9,535 nt of DNA, from the NCBI RefSeq assembly GCF_015207245.1, contig NZ_JADEXF010000062.1, positions 1 through 9,535 of the forward strand. The letters run 5' to 3'. The translations under genes were made by a program, and so were the position numbers. The notes beneath the pieces are model-generated. The model was not told the DNA's origin. It did no database searches and saw nothing but the letters and a program-made list of their open reading frames with translations. Positions 1 to 6,053 of the stretch are shown in pieces. This stretch comes from Nostoc cf. edaphicum LEGE 07299 (GTDB lineage: Bacteria > Cyanobacteriota > Cyanobacteriia > Cyanobacteriales > Nostocaceae). How positions within the stretch are numbered: position 1 is the first letter of the stretch; the number at the start of each line of letters is the position of its first letter.

Positions 1-10
1 TAGAGTATAA

Positions 11-511
<501 letters not shown>

Positions 512-533
512 TAATAGGGATTGACTAGACGTA

Positions 534-547
534 GACGAGCGATCGTC
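534..547 (+). other. Small hairpin after cpeA
   Basis: GACGA at 534-538 pairs with TCGTC at 543-547 around a four-base loop, 22 bases after the cpeA stop. No U-run follows, so it is more likely a 3' stabilising or processing hairpin than an intrinsic terminator. Function is inferred only from position. Confidence 0.4.
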
Positions 548-560
548 ATACTCTAAAACT

Positions 561-621
561 TAGGGACTCTCAGTCTGTTGCTTTGCCTGTATCAGGTTGG
601 GTGATTGACCAAGAGTCCCTA
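561..621 (+). terminator. Long-loop inverted repeat downstream of cpeA
   Basis: TAGGGACTCT (561-570) is perfectly complementary to AGAGTCCCTA (612-621), giving a 10 bp stem closing a 41-base loop. Within the loop CCTG (586-589) can pair with CAGG (593-596). It lies between cpeA and cpeZ, so it may terminate, attenuate or stabilise the abundant cpeBA message and set lower cpeZ expression. There is no U-tract directly after the stem, so classical intrinsic termination is doubtful. Confidence 0.45.
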
Positions 622-630
622 TGTTGTTAA

Positions 631-651
631 TAATTCGTAATTCGTAATTAA
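631..651. repeat. Heptameric short tandem repeat (TAATTCG)
   Basis: TAATTCG occurs at 631-637 and 638-644 and is followed by the partial unit TAATTAA. Heptad repeats of this kind are dispersed in heterocystous cyanobacterial genomes. It sits in the cpeA-cpeZ gap, and no function is implied. Confidence 0.6.
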
Positions 652-691
652 TGATTGAACTTGGGGGATTTAAACAAGGAAATTTTCTTTT

Positions 692-1297
692 ATGACAATA
701 GATTCTCTATTTGCACAGTTAAAACACCCCAATCCCAATTTGCGGGAACGAGCCATGTGGGAACTGGCTAATGTCCGTGATGAAAATACTATTCCTCGGC
801 TGATGGGTATTTTAGATGAAGAAGATGTCACCTATCGTCGAGCTGCGGTAAAAGCACTGGGTGCTATTGGTACAGATGCTGTACCGCTACTGGTAGAGTC
901 ATTAGTAAATAGTGATAATGCAACCATTCGGGGTAGTTGTGCTAAAGCTCTAGCACAGGTTGCTGCTAATCATCCTGACGTTCCCTTCCCGAATGAGGGC
1001 TTACAGGGATTGCAAACAGCGCTTAATGACCCAAATCCAGTTGTTTATATCGCATCAGTAATGGCGCTGGGTGAGATTGGATCTCCTGCCTTTGAGATTT
1101 TGGCTGAAGCTCTGAAAAAAATAGATAATGTTGCAGTGGCTGTGGCGATCGTCAATGCACTCGGTTCGATGGGTGATATCCGCGGAGTGGAAGTGCTGAC
1201 GGCATTGACAAACGATGAATCTATCGATCCGTATGTTCGAGAGTCAGCAGTGAGCGCTTTGCCTCGATTAGATCAAGTGATTAAATATAACCGATAG
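692..1297 (+). CDS. cpeZ: Phycoerythrin lyase chaperone-like HEAT protein CpeZ
   Basis: This 201-residue protein consists almost wholly of E/F-type (PBS lyase) HEAT repeats. Paired helices recur about every 31 residues, for example RERAMWELANVRD (18-30), RRAAVKALGAIG (49-60), SVMALGEIGS (122-131) and VNALGSMGD (154-162). In Fremyella, CpeZ (about 205 residues) acts as a chaperone-like partner of the lyase CpeY during bilin attachment to CpeA. The length, the opening and the position directly after cpeA support that assignment. The ATG at 692 has AAGGA at 676-680, a slightly long spacing of 11 bases. It could be read through from cpeBA or have its own promoter in the 180 bp gap. Unlike the cpeYZ pairing described in Fremyella, cpeY lies 2.6 kb away here. 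A CpcF- or PecF-type lyase subunit is the alternative, less likely beside cpeA. Confidence 0.82.
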   Translation: MTIDSLFAQLKHPNPNLRERAMWELANVRDENTIPRLMGILDEEDVTYRRAAVKALGAIGTDAVPLLVESLVNSDNATIRGSCAKALAQVAANHPDVPFPNEGLQGLQTALNDPNPVVYIASVMALGEIGSPAFEILAEALKKIDNVAVAVAIVNALGSMGDIRGVEVLTALTNDESIDPYVRESAVSALPRLDQVIKYNR

Positions 1298-1299
1298 TA

Positions 1300-1307
1300 G
1301 CGATCGC
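1300..1307. repeat. HIP1 octamer
   Basis: This is an exact GCGATCGC in the 51 bp convergent gap between cpeZ and the antitoxin gene. Other exact copies in the window are at 2471, 3980, 4433, 5015, 6558, 7899, 8034, 8774 and 8790. HIP1 is highly over-represented in many cyanobacterial genomes, so these copies support the taxonomic call. Confidence 0.9.
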
Positions 1308-1348
1308 TCTTACAACTACTTTTATCAATCCCAATAGGGCGGAATACA

Positions 1349-1747
1349 TTAGATAAACAGACTGGGTTTCACTTTAAAGTAACTTCCGAGTGCCTTAGCT
1401 TGTGCCTTACTAATCGACCGCTTACCGTTCACAACTTCAGATACCACGCCGCTCGACCCGATGATGCCCACCAAGTCCGCTTGACGGGTGCAACTGACTT
1501 CCATAATGTGTTGGAGAATTTCATGCGGTGCAGATTCATCCATTGGATAGTTCTGTGCCTCATACGCTTCAACCAGGGTTACTATCAACTTATGCAGAGC
1601 TTGCTCTTCTGGAGTCCGGTTTTTGCAAAATGTTAGGCGCTCTGCTATTGCTAGGGCGCGATCATACTCTTCTTCCGTCTCAATCACCTTGGGAGCGACT
1701 TCAGCTAGTAAATTACTATAAGCAGCTTGGTCAAAAGTAAGGGTCAT
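1349..1747 (-). CDS. higA: HigA-type antitoxin with C-terminal helix-turn-helix
   Basis: This is the antitoxin of a type II toxin-antitoxin pair. It would neutralise the neighbouring HigB toxin and repress the operon. From the chosen start the product is 132 residues. An acidic helical N-terminal half (ETEEEYDRALAIAERL) is followed by a conserved YPMDESAPHEILQHIME linker. An XRE-like helix-turn-helix then covers roughly residues 87-125 (TRQADLVGIIGSSGVVSEV to AKALGSYF), and the end is KPSLFI. The ATG at 1747 gives the family-typical MTLTFD opening. An in-frame ATG at 1777 would add ten residues. The coding region overlaps the end of the toxin gene by 17 bp (47 bp from the alternative start), so the two are probably translationally coupled. 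Transcription is from the promoter upstream of the toxin gene. Confidence 0.88.
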   Translation of the reverse strand: MTLTFDQAAYSNLLAEVAPKVIETEEEYDRALAIAERLTFCKNRTPEEQALHKLIVTLVEAYEAQNYPMDESAPHEILQHIMEVSCTRQADLVGIIGSSGVVSEVVNGKRSISKAQAKALGSYFKVKPSLFI

Positions 1748-2030
1748 TTTTCCATTTACCTTTGTTATATTCGGCATGAGTTAGAAAGTATTTGTAATAA
1801 ACCGTTTGGTTTTGGTAGTCAATACCAACAATCAGACGATATTCATTCCCTTTGATGTTAAAGACAGTAAAATTTCCAACCGCTTCAGCATCCCGATAAA
1901 TCTGACGAACGTCCTCCAAATTCTGCCATTCCACTTTGTTGACGGTTGCGTACCAGTTGTCAACTTGCTTTTTAACATCAGGGTACTGGGCAGCATCAAT
2001 GCGGAGGTTACGAATCGCAATCAGATGCAT
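1731..2030 (-). CDS. higB: HigB-type mRNA interferase toxin
   Basis: This 99-residue protein matches the HigB toxin family (RelE-like fold, mRNA interferase). The conserved core FNIKGNEYRLIVGIDYQN (57-74), the strand VYYKYFLTHAEYNKG (77-91) and the lysine-rich end GKWKNDPYF are all present. The THAEY-K motif and the Lys60/Arg65 region are the family signature. In known members the toxin cleaves translated mRNA and slows growth until the antitoxin is replenished. Toxin-first order with an overlapping antitoxin is typical of higBA. The start is ATG at 2030, preceded by a weak AGAG Shine-Dalgarno element. The frame is intact, with no sign of decay. The pair sits between cpeZ and cpeF with no mobile element visible around it. 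Confidence 0.9.
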   Translation of the reverse strand: MHLIAIRNLRIDAAQYPDVKKQVDNWYATVNKVEWQNLEDVRQIYRDAEAVGNFTVFNIKGNEYRLIVGIDYQNQTVYYKYFLTHAEYNKGKWKNDPYF

Positions 2031-2088
2031 TTGTCTCTACGTTGTTTGTCTATATTCTTCGATCAACGAAAAACTAATTTCTGCTTAA

Positions 2089-2117
2089 ATACTCTCAAAA
2101 AGAGAGTATAATGTCAA
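2089..2117 (-). promoter_or_regulatory. Predicted higBA promoter and operator
   Basis: Read on the minus strand, a perfect -35 box TTGACA (2117 to 2112) is followed after 17 bases by GAGTAT, a weak -10. The spacer contains an 8 bp inverted repeat: ATACTCTC at 2089-2096 and GAGAGTAT at 2102-2109, separated by five bases. A palindrome inside the promoter core is where a HigA-type antitoxin would bind to autorepress its operon. The gene start is about 60 bases downstream. This is inference from layout; no binding data. Confidence 0.6.
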
Positions 2118-2136
2118 GTTAGAAATGTCCATCGCC

Positions 2137-3045
2137 TTATTCCCAAGCTTCCTCCTCTAACTGCCTCTCAATTTGAGAAATCGCCAACTTCATCACTGCC
2201 TGAACCCCCGCTTCTTCTTCCTCAGTTAATGTGGCTTGCAGGGGTTCTAAAGCAGCACCGTCGCCAATTTTCATCAATGCCAAAGCCGCTGCTTTTCGGG
2301 TTTCCCAATCGGGATGATGTAGTAATTCAACAAGGCTAGGAATTGCCGATCGATAAGTCAGGCTACCCAAAGCGGCGGCGGCTTCACTCCGGACAATTTC
2401 AGATGGGTCGTTGAGGGCATTAATTAAAATATTAAATGCTCCTTCTTGAGTGCCTTCTTGAGCAATTTTAGCGATCGCACCCACCACCGCAGCCCGAACT
2501 TCAGCAGAGTCGGAGTTAATCTCTCGATATAAATGCTCCTTCGCTTCTGCCCCAATAAATCCTAACGCCCATACCGCATGACCTTTGGCACTTTCTGGAT
2601 ACTCGGTTGAGGCTAAGATTTTCAGCAATGCTGGTACAGCTGCCTCACCTATTTTGGCAAGCCCTCCCACCGACGAGGTTTTGACCACCATATCCTCATC
2701 ATTTAACAGGGCATTGACCAAAGTCGGAACTGCGATCGGGTCAGCAATGAGTGTCAAGGTTTTGGCGCTGGCTCTCCGCACAACTGGGTTGGGATGATTT
2801 GCCACAGCTTCCATCAATAAAGGGGTCGCTGGTTTGCCGATTTTACCCAAAGCCTCTGCAAAACTCAACCTAACCATGCCTCGTGAGTCCGCCATACTCT
2901 CAACCATCTGCTTTATTAGCTCTTGGTCATCTGAGTTGAAGGTGTTTAAGGCTAATTGCTCGCTCACTACTGAAAATAAAGCATCAGTTTCTGCATGGGA
3001 CAGATTTAACGAATCTGCCCCGGATTGAGTTTCGGAGTTGAGCAT
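2137..3045 (-). CDS. cpeF: Phycoerythrobilin lyase, CpeF-like HEAT-repeat protein
   Basis: This is a 302-residue E/F-clan phycobilin lyase-type protein. A non-repeat N-terminal region of about 55 residues is followed by consecutive HEAT repeats to about residue 290, for example VRLSFAEALGKIGKPATPLL, VRRASAKTLTLIAD, GHAVWALGFIGAEA, VRSEAAAALGSLTYRSA and TRKAAALALMKIGDG. The C-terminus is acidic. CpeF of Fremyella, of similar size, attaches the doubly linked phycoerythrobilin to beta-Cys48/59 of CpeB. Length and phycoerythrin-cluster context favour CpeF over CpeY or CpcE. The ATG at 3045 has a modest AGAG element before it. A 79-codon gene ends 32 bp upstream on the same strand, so the two are likely one transcript. 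No clear terminator separates the cpeF stop from the downstream higBA promoter. A generic HEAT protein or an MpeU-like lyase is the alternative. Confidence 0.75.
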   Translation of the reverse strand: MLNSETQSGADSLNLSHAETDALFSVVSEQLALNTFNSDDQELIKQMVESMADSRGMVRLSFAEALGKIGKPATPLLMEAVANHPNPVVRRASAKTLTLIADPIAVPTLVNALLNDEDMVVKTSSVGGLAKIGEAAVPALLKILASTEYPESAKGHAVWALGFIGAEAKEHLYREINSDSAEVRAAVVGAIAKIAQEGTQEGAFNILINALNDPSEIVRSEAAAALGSLTYRSAIPSLVELLHHPDWETRKAAALALMKIGDGAALEPLQATLTEEEEAGVQAVMKLAISQIERQLEEEAWE

Positions 3046-3077
3046 ATAATCTCTAGCTAAATTATCAAGACAAATGA

Positions 3078-3317
3078 CTAGTTGCTGCCACTCAGGGCAG
3101 CCTGCTGATTACGGAGTTCTTGGAGGGCAGAATCAATCTTGGCAAGCTCAGGCTCCAGTTTTGCCATAACGCTTACTCTCATCAACTTAGCCCGTTTTGC
3201 TGTTTCCGTAGTTTCTTGAACTAGACGTTCCCGATATTGCTCAAGTTCTGCAATCACTTCTGCTACATCTTGAGCGGTTATGTGATTAGCTGTTGTGAGT
3301 TCAGAGGTTTCATCCAT
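3078..3317 (-). CDS. Small helical protein of unknown function, upstream partner of cpeF
   Basis: I do not recognise a named family for this 79-residue protein. After a polar N-terminus, residues 14-74 are predicted helical with heptad-like spacing of hydrophobic residues (VAEVIAELEQYRERLV, then MAKLEPELAKIDSALQEL), suggesting a helical hairpin or coiled coil. It has no cysteine, signal peptide or membrane segment, so it is probably cytosolic. The ATG at 3317 is preceded by AGGA with a 10-base gap. It lies 32 bp upstream of cpeF in the same direction and probably leads that transcript, with its promoter in the gap to 3567. This makes a helper in lyase or phycoerythrin assembly conceivable, but that is context only. 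Confidence 0.75.
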   Translation of the reverse strand: MDETSELTTANHITAQDVAEVIAELEQYRERLVQETTETAKRAKLMRVSVMAKLEPELAKIDSALQELRNQQAALSGSN

Positions 3318-3567
3318 AAGTTTGGTTTCCTAAATATGTGTTTATATGAATGATGTGCGATCGGTGTTCCCAAAAATGCTTGTATTTGGTTACTCGCTAA
3401 AGACTAACATTTAGCTGTTACATAAAACTGAACAATTAGCAAGAGGCAACTGAACTAATAGCTGACAAATGCATATATTATGATCTTCTCAGATCGCGTT
3501 ACCACTGGTAAAGCTTTTTGATGTAAATCTTCAAAAGTTTAACCCAACTACATTCTGGAAAAAGATC
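3318..3567. promoter_or_regulatory. Divergent intergenic region between the cpeF operon and the 60-codon gene
   Basis: These 250 bp separate two divergent transcripts and must hold promoters for both. Visible elements are an inverted repeat GCTAAA (3396-3401) with TTTAGC (3410-3415), an inverted repeat GATCT (3482-3486) with AGATC (3491-3495), and an AT-rich TATTAT (3476-3481) that could be a -10 for the plus-strand gene. I found no convincing -35 partner. No tandem TTGCACA (L-box for the chromatic-acclimation regulator RcaC) is present. Confidence 0.4.
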
Positions 3568-3750
3568 GTGGAAACGACAAGAAACAACCCACTAGATATA
3601 CGTCATATTAGTCCTAACGTCAGAGAGCTAATTAAGCAATACGCTGCTGTAAATAACTGTACGCAGGCGGAAATGCTAGAGCGTATTGTTTTAGAGTGGA
3701 ACACCCAACAAAGTGACAGCGAACGACCATCAGGAGATGAGGATGAATAG
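3568..3750 (+). CDS. Putative ribbon-helix-helix small protein
   Basis: This 60-residue protein has the layout of a ribbon-helix-helix (Arc/MetJ-type) DNA-binding monomer. A short strand (DIRHIS, residues 10-15) is followed by helix A (PNVRELIKQYAAVN, 16-29), a turn and helix B (TQAEMLERIVLEWN, 32-45). A disordered acidic tail ends in GDEDE. The start is GTG at 3568, with GGAA seven bases before it. It lies 184 bp upstream of cpeY on the same strand and diverges from the cpeF transcript. A local regulator or an orphan antitoxin is possible, but no toxin-sized frame follows it. The strand-helix-helix call is by eye, and the gene itself is only moderately certain. Confidence 0.55.
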   Translation: METTRNNPLDIRHISPNVRELIKQYAAVNNCTQAEMLERIVLEWNTQQSDSERPSGDEDE

Positions 3751-3848
3751 CTTTTTTGTACAGTTTTTTTGAGGGCGATGATGCGGTTTTTTGGTTTGTT
3801 TGGCTCTACCTCGTTATTTTGTACTCGCCCCGTCTACGCTTCATCTTC

Positions 3849-3883
3849 CCAGTCCCCAATCACTAGTAGCCAGTCCCTAGTAC
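3849..3883. repeat. Heptameric short tandem repeat ahead of cpeY
   Basis: Five heptads in phase (CCAGTCC, CCAATCA, CTAGTAG, CCAGTCC, CTAGTAC) occupy 3849-3883, with CCAGTCCC repeated exactly 21 bp apart. This is a degenerate short tandem repeat of the type dispersed in Nostocales. It lies 51 bp before the cpeY start, in the cpeY leader or promoter region. Confidence 0.6.
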
Positions 3884-3934
3884 GATAGTAAAAGTGACTT
3901 CAAAGCAATTATCCAAGAGCCATTTTATAGATCA

Positions 3935-5206
3935 ATGGATAAACGTTTTTTTAAAATGTTTGGGCTAACAGAAGAAGAAGCGATCGCAATTATCGATACA
4001 CCATTAGAACAACTCGAAGACGCTTCTGATAAATATATTGCTGTTTCCCATTTAATTAACTTCCCGACTGAGCAATCGATCGCGGCTTTGGTGCGGGCGA
4101 TTGAAACTAGTAACCCTGATGAGTTAGACCACCGCATTGTCCGACGCAAAGCTGTGGAAAGTCTGGGGCGATTGCAGGCACAATCAGCTTTACCTGTAAT
4201 TCGGCAATGCCTTAAAGATGATGATATTTATACTGTTGAAAATACCGTGTGGACGATCGGAGAAATCGGGACTAGAGATCCAGAAATTCTCGAAGAGGTA
4301 GCGCAACTCCTTGATAAACCAGGTCAAATCTATCGAGTCATTATCCACACTCTAGCTAACGCTGATTATCGTCCGTCCCTTGAACGTGTACGGAAGTTTA
4401 CCCAAGTTGAGGATGAACCTACCCGTAGTGCGGCGATCGCTACAGTTTGTCGCTTCACAGATGACTATTCCCAAATTAGTGAAGTGATAGCGCTACTACA
4501 AAGTTCTAGTGTCAATGCACGGCGAGGTTGCATTCAAGATTTGATTGATTCCCGCTACTACAAAGCCATCCCAGAAATCGCTCGTTGTCCTGTATCTTTG
4601 GTGTTCCGGTTGCGAGCATTGCGGATGCTATTGGATGCAGGGGTTCCCAGTGGTGAAATTACTTTTACAGAAATTCAACCTTACTTAGAGCAAGTACTCT
4701 ACGATCGCCCCAACGACCTCGATCTAGTACATGAGTATGATGCTACCCCTGTTCTAGATTTTGTGATTAACGAACTCTACGAAACCGATTTTGGACGTTG
4801 CTATTTAGCAACAAAAACCTTACTAGATATCTATCCACAAGAAGCACCCCAAGCACTTTTAGTAACTTATGGCGACAAAGCATATAACGACTATGGCGCT
4901 CATTATCATGTGATGAAACTTTTCGGCTGGCTGAAATATGCTCCTGCCTACGATTTATTAATAGAAAATCTGCACAACCGCGAACCCCAGTTTCAGAAAT
5001 CTCGTGCAGCATGTGCGATCGCTCTTGGTGAATTAGGTGATTCACGAGCAATTTTTGAACTCAAAATTTGCCTCAATACGCCGATTTGGGATTTGAAATA
5101 CGCTTGTTTATTGGCGCTAGACCGCTTAGGAGACTCGTCCGGTCGGGAAATTTGCACTGGCGATCGTGATTGGTTAATTAGGGCGAAAGCAACAAGTACT
5201 CAATAG
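3935..5206 (+). CDS. cpeY: Phycoerythrobilin lyase for alpha-Cys82, CpeY
   Basis: This is a 423-residue E/F-clan bilin lyase, the usual CpeY/MpeZ-type length. The N-terminal opening MDKRFFKMFGLTEEEAIAIID is characteristic. HEAT repeats then include IVRRKAVESLGRLQA (67-81) and YTVENTVWTIGEIGT (98-112). The strongly conserved blocks IPEIARCPVSLVFRLRALR, ELYETDFGRCYLATKTLLD, YGAHYHVMKLFGWLKYAPAYDLLIE and SRAACAIALGELGDSRAIFELK follow in family order. In Fremyella, CpeY with CpeZ attaches phycoerythrobilin to Cys82 of CpeA, the residue present in the cpeA gene of this window. The ATG at 3935 has no good Shine-Dalgarno sequence; it was chosen because the family N-terminus begins there. It ends 32 bp from the convergent acetyltransferase gene. 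MpeY/MpeZ paralogues are the alternative, less likely outside marine Synechococcus. Confidence 0.88.
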   Translation: MDKRFFKMFGLTEEEAIAIIDTPLEQLEDASDKYIAVSHLINFPTEQSIAALVRAIETSNPDELDHRIVRRKAVESLGRLQAQSALPVIRQCLKDDDIYTVENTVWTIGEIGTRDPEILEEVAQLLDKPGQIYRVIIHTLANADYRPSLERVRKFTQVEDEPTRSAAIATVCRFTDDYSQISEVIALLQSSSVNARRGCIQDLIDSRYYKAIPEIARCPVSLVFRLRALRMLLDAGVPSGEITFTEIQPYLEQVLYDRPNDLDLVHEYDATPVLDFVINELYETDFGRCYLATKTLLDIYPQEAPQALLVTYGDKAYNDYGAHYHVMKLFGWLKYAPAYDLLIENLHNREPQFQKSRAACAIALGELGDSRAIFELKICLNTPIWDLKYACLLALDRLGDSSGREICTGDRDWLIRAKATSTQ

Positions 5207-5219
5207 TTAGAAGTTAGAA
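5206..5219. repeat. Heptameric short tandem repeat (GTTAGAA x2)
   Basis: Two exact GTTAGAA units begin at the last base of the cpeY stop codon and run into the 32 bp convergent gap. They belong to the dispersed heptad repeat class of Nostocales. No terminator hairpin is seen here. Confidence 0.55.
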
Positions 5220-5238
5220 TTCAGGAGTTATATTAAGC

Positions 5239-5799
5239 TTAGATATCCGTTAGTTCCCGGATAACACGGCAGGGGTTGCCGGCAGCTAACACCCCGGCAG
5301 GAATGTCGTGGGTGACTACGCTGCCCGCGCCGATGACGCACCCCGAACCGATTGTCACGCCCGGACAAATGACAGCCGCGCCGCCGACCCACACATCAGA
5401 GCCGATCTCTACCGACTTGCCGAACTCTTGCTGGCGGCGCAGCTTTGCGTTAAGCGGGTGGGTGGCAGTATAAATCTGCACCCCTGGGCCAAACAATGTG
5501 TAATCTCCGATTTTGACCTGGCAGACATCGAGCACAACGCAGTTGAAGTTGAAGAAGCACTTCTTCCCAAGGAGTATGTTGAACCCGTAGTCGCAGAAGA
5601 ATGGCGACTGTATCCACACGTCCTCGCCTCCTGCGCCCAACAGTTCTTGGAGGATGCGCTGACGCTCCTCGTGTTGGGAAAAGCGCATGGCATTGAGGTC
5701 TTGACACAAGTCCCGCGCCCGGTCGCGAGCGCGGACTAGTTCAGGGTCAAGCTTGTTATACAGCTCTCCCGCCAACATCTTCTCGCGTTCACTAAGCAC
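5239..5799 (-). CDS. maa: Maltose/galactoside O-acetyltransferase family protein
   Basis: This is a 186-residue acetyl-CoA-dependent sugar O-acetyltransferase of the left-handed beta-helix (hexapeptide) superfamily. An N-terminal maltose-acetyltransferase helix domain (about 5-57, EREKMLAGELYNKLDPELV) precedes hexapeptide turns (ILLGKK, VKIGDY, VEIGSDVWVGG, VTIGSGCVIGAGSVV). The catalytic histidine is expected at His114 in IYTATHPLN. The closing AAGNPCRVIREL is typical of the Maa/NodL/LacA group. Such enzymes acetylate the 6-OH of maltose, glucose or similar sugars in the cytosol; the true substrate here is unknown. The start is GTG at 5799 with a good AGAGG seven bases before it, and it aligns with the Maa N-terminus. 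It is markedly GC-rich: 40 of 60 bases at 5281-5340, against 21 of 60 at 5041-5100 in cpeY. This suggests horizontal acquisition. Confidence 0.88.
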   Translation of the reverse strand: MLSEREKMLAGELYNKLDPELVRARDRARDLCQDLNAMRFSQHEERQRILQELLGAGGEDVWIQSPFFCDYGFNILLGKKCFFNFNCVVLDVCQVKIGDYTLFGPGVQIYTATHPLNAKLRRQQEFGKSVEIGSDVWVGGAAVICPGVTIGSGCVIGAGSVVTHDIPAGVLAAGNPCRVIRELTDI

Positions 5800-5887
5800 A
5801 ATAACGCCTCTTTACAACAGATTGCAGGTTCATGAAGTACAACACTAAACCAGATTTCAATTTCAGTAAACCGAAAAGTTTTGCGTT

Positions 5888-5970
5888 GGCGTTCGCGGAG
5901 CGTGTCGCAGACAAGCCTCTCGTTCGCGTAGCGTCTCCCCTTGGGAGAAGAGAAGCGTCTCGTAGAGAAG
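5888..5970. repeat. Cluster of dispersed palindromic cyanobacterial repeats
   Basis: GTTCGCGGAGCGT (5891-5903) and GTTCGCGTAGCGT (5922-5934) are near-identical units. They are followed by the hairpins TCTCCC/GGGAGA (5934-5939 with 5943-5948) and TCTC/GAGA (5958-5961 with 5965-5968). This GC-rich vocabulary recurs between and within genes of Nostoc-type genomes. It occupies the 254 bp gap between the acetyltransferase gene (5799) and glgA (6054). Apart from these repeats and a weak AGTAGA/TCTACT pair (6018-6047) just after glgA, I see nothing functional in that gap. Confidence 0.7.
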
Positions 5971-6053
5971 GTATCGCCCGAATCCATAACTAGCAACTTG
6001 AGTTCTTCAAAGTTAGGAGTAGAAACGCACATCTGTACGCCTCTACTGGCTGT

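Noticed and set aside
709..717. TTGCACA-like sequence near the cpeZ start as an RcaC L-box
   Set aside because: It is a single copy inside the coding region, without the second TTGCACA four bases away that defines the box.
1400..1636. Plus-strand frames antisense to higA and higB (1400-1636, 1528-1740, 1806-2111)
   Set aside because: They overlap convincing HigA and HigB coding sequence and have no domain signature or ribosome binding site.
4767..5051. 94-codon minus-strand frame inside cpeY
   Set aside because: It lies antisense to the conserved CpeY block with unremarkable composition.
5308..5739. 143-codon plus-strand frame opposite the acetyltransferase gene
   Set aside because: It is an antisense shadow of a GC-rich hexapeptide gene with intact motifs on the other strand.
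5736..6032. 98-codon minus-strand open frame between the acetyltransferase and glgA genes
   Set aside because: Its middle is translated dispersed repeat, it overlaps the well-supported acetyltransferase start, and the protein has no recognisable domain. A gene remnant cannot be excluded.
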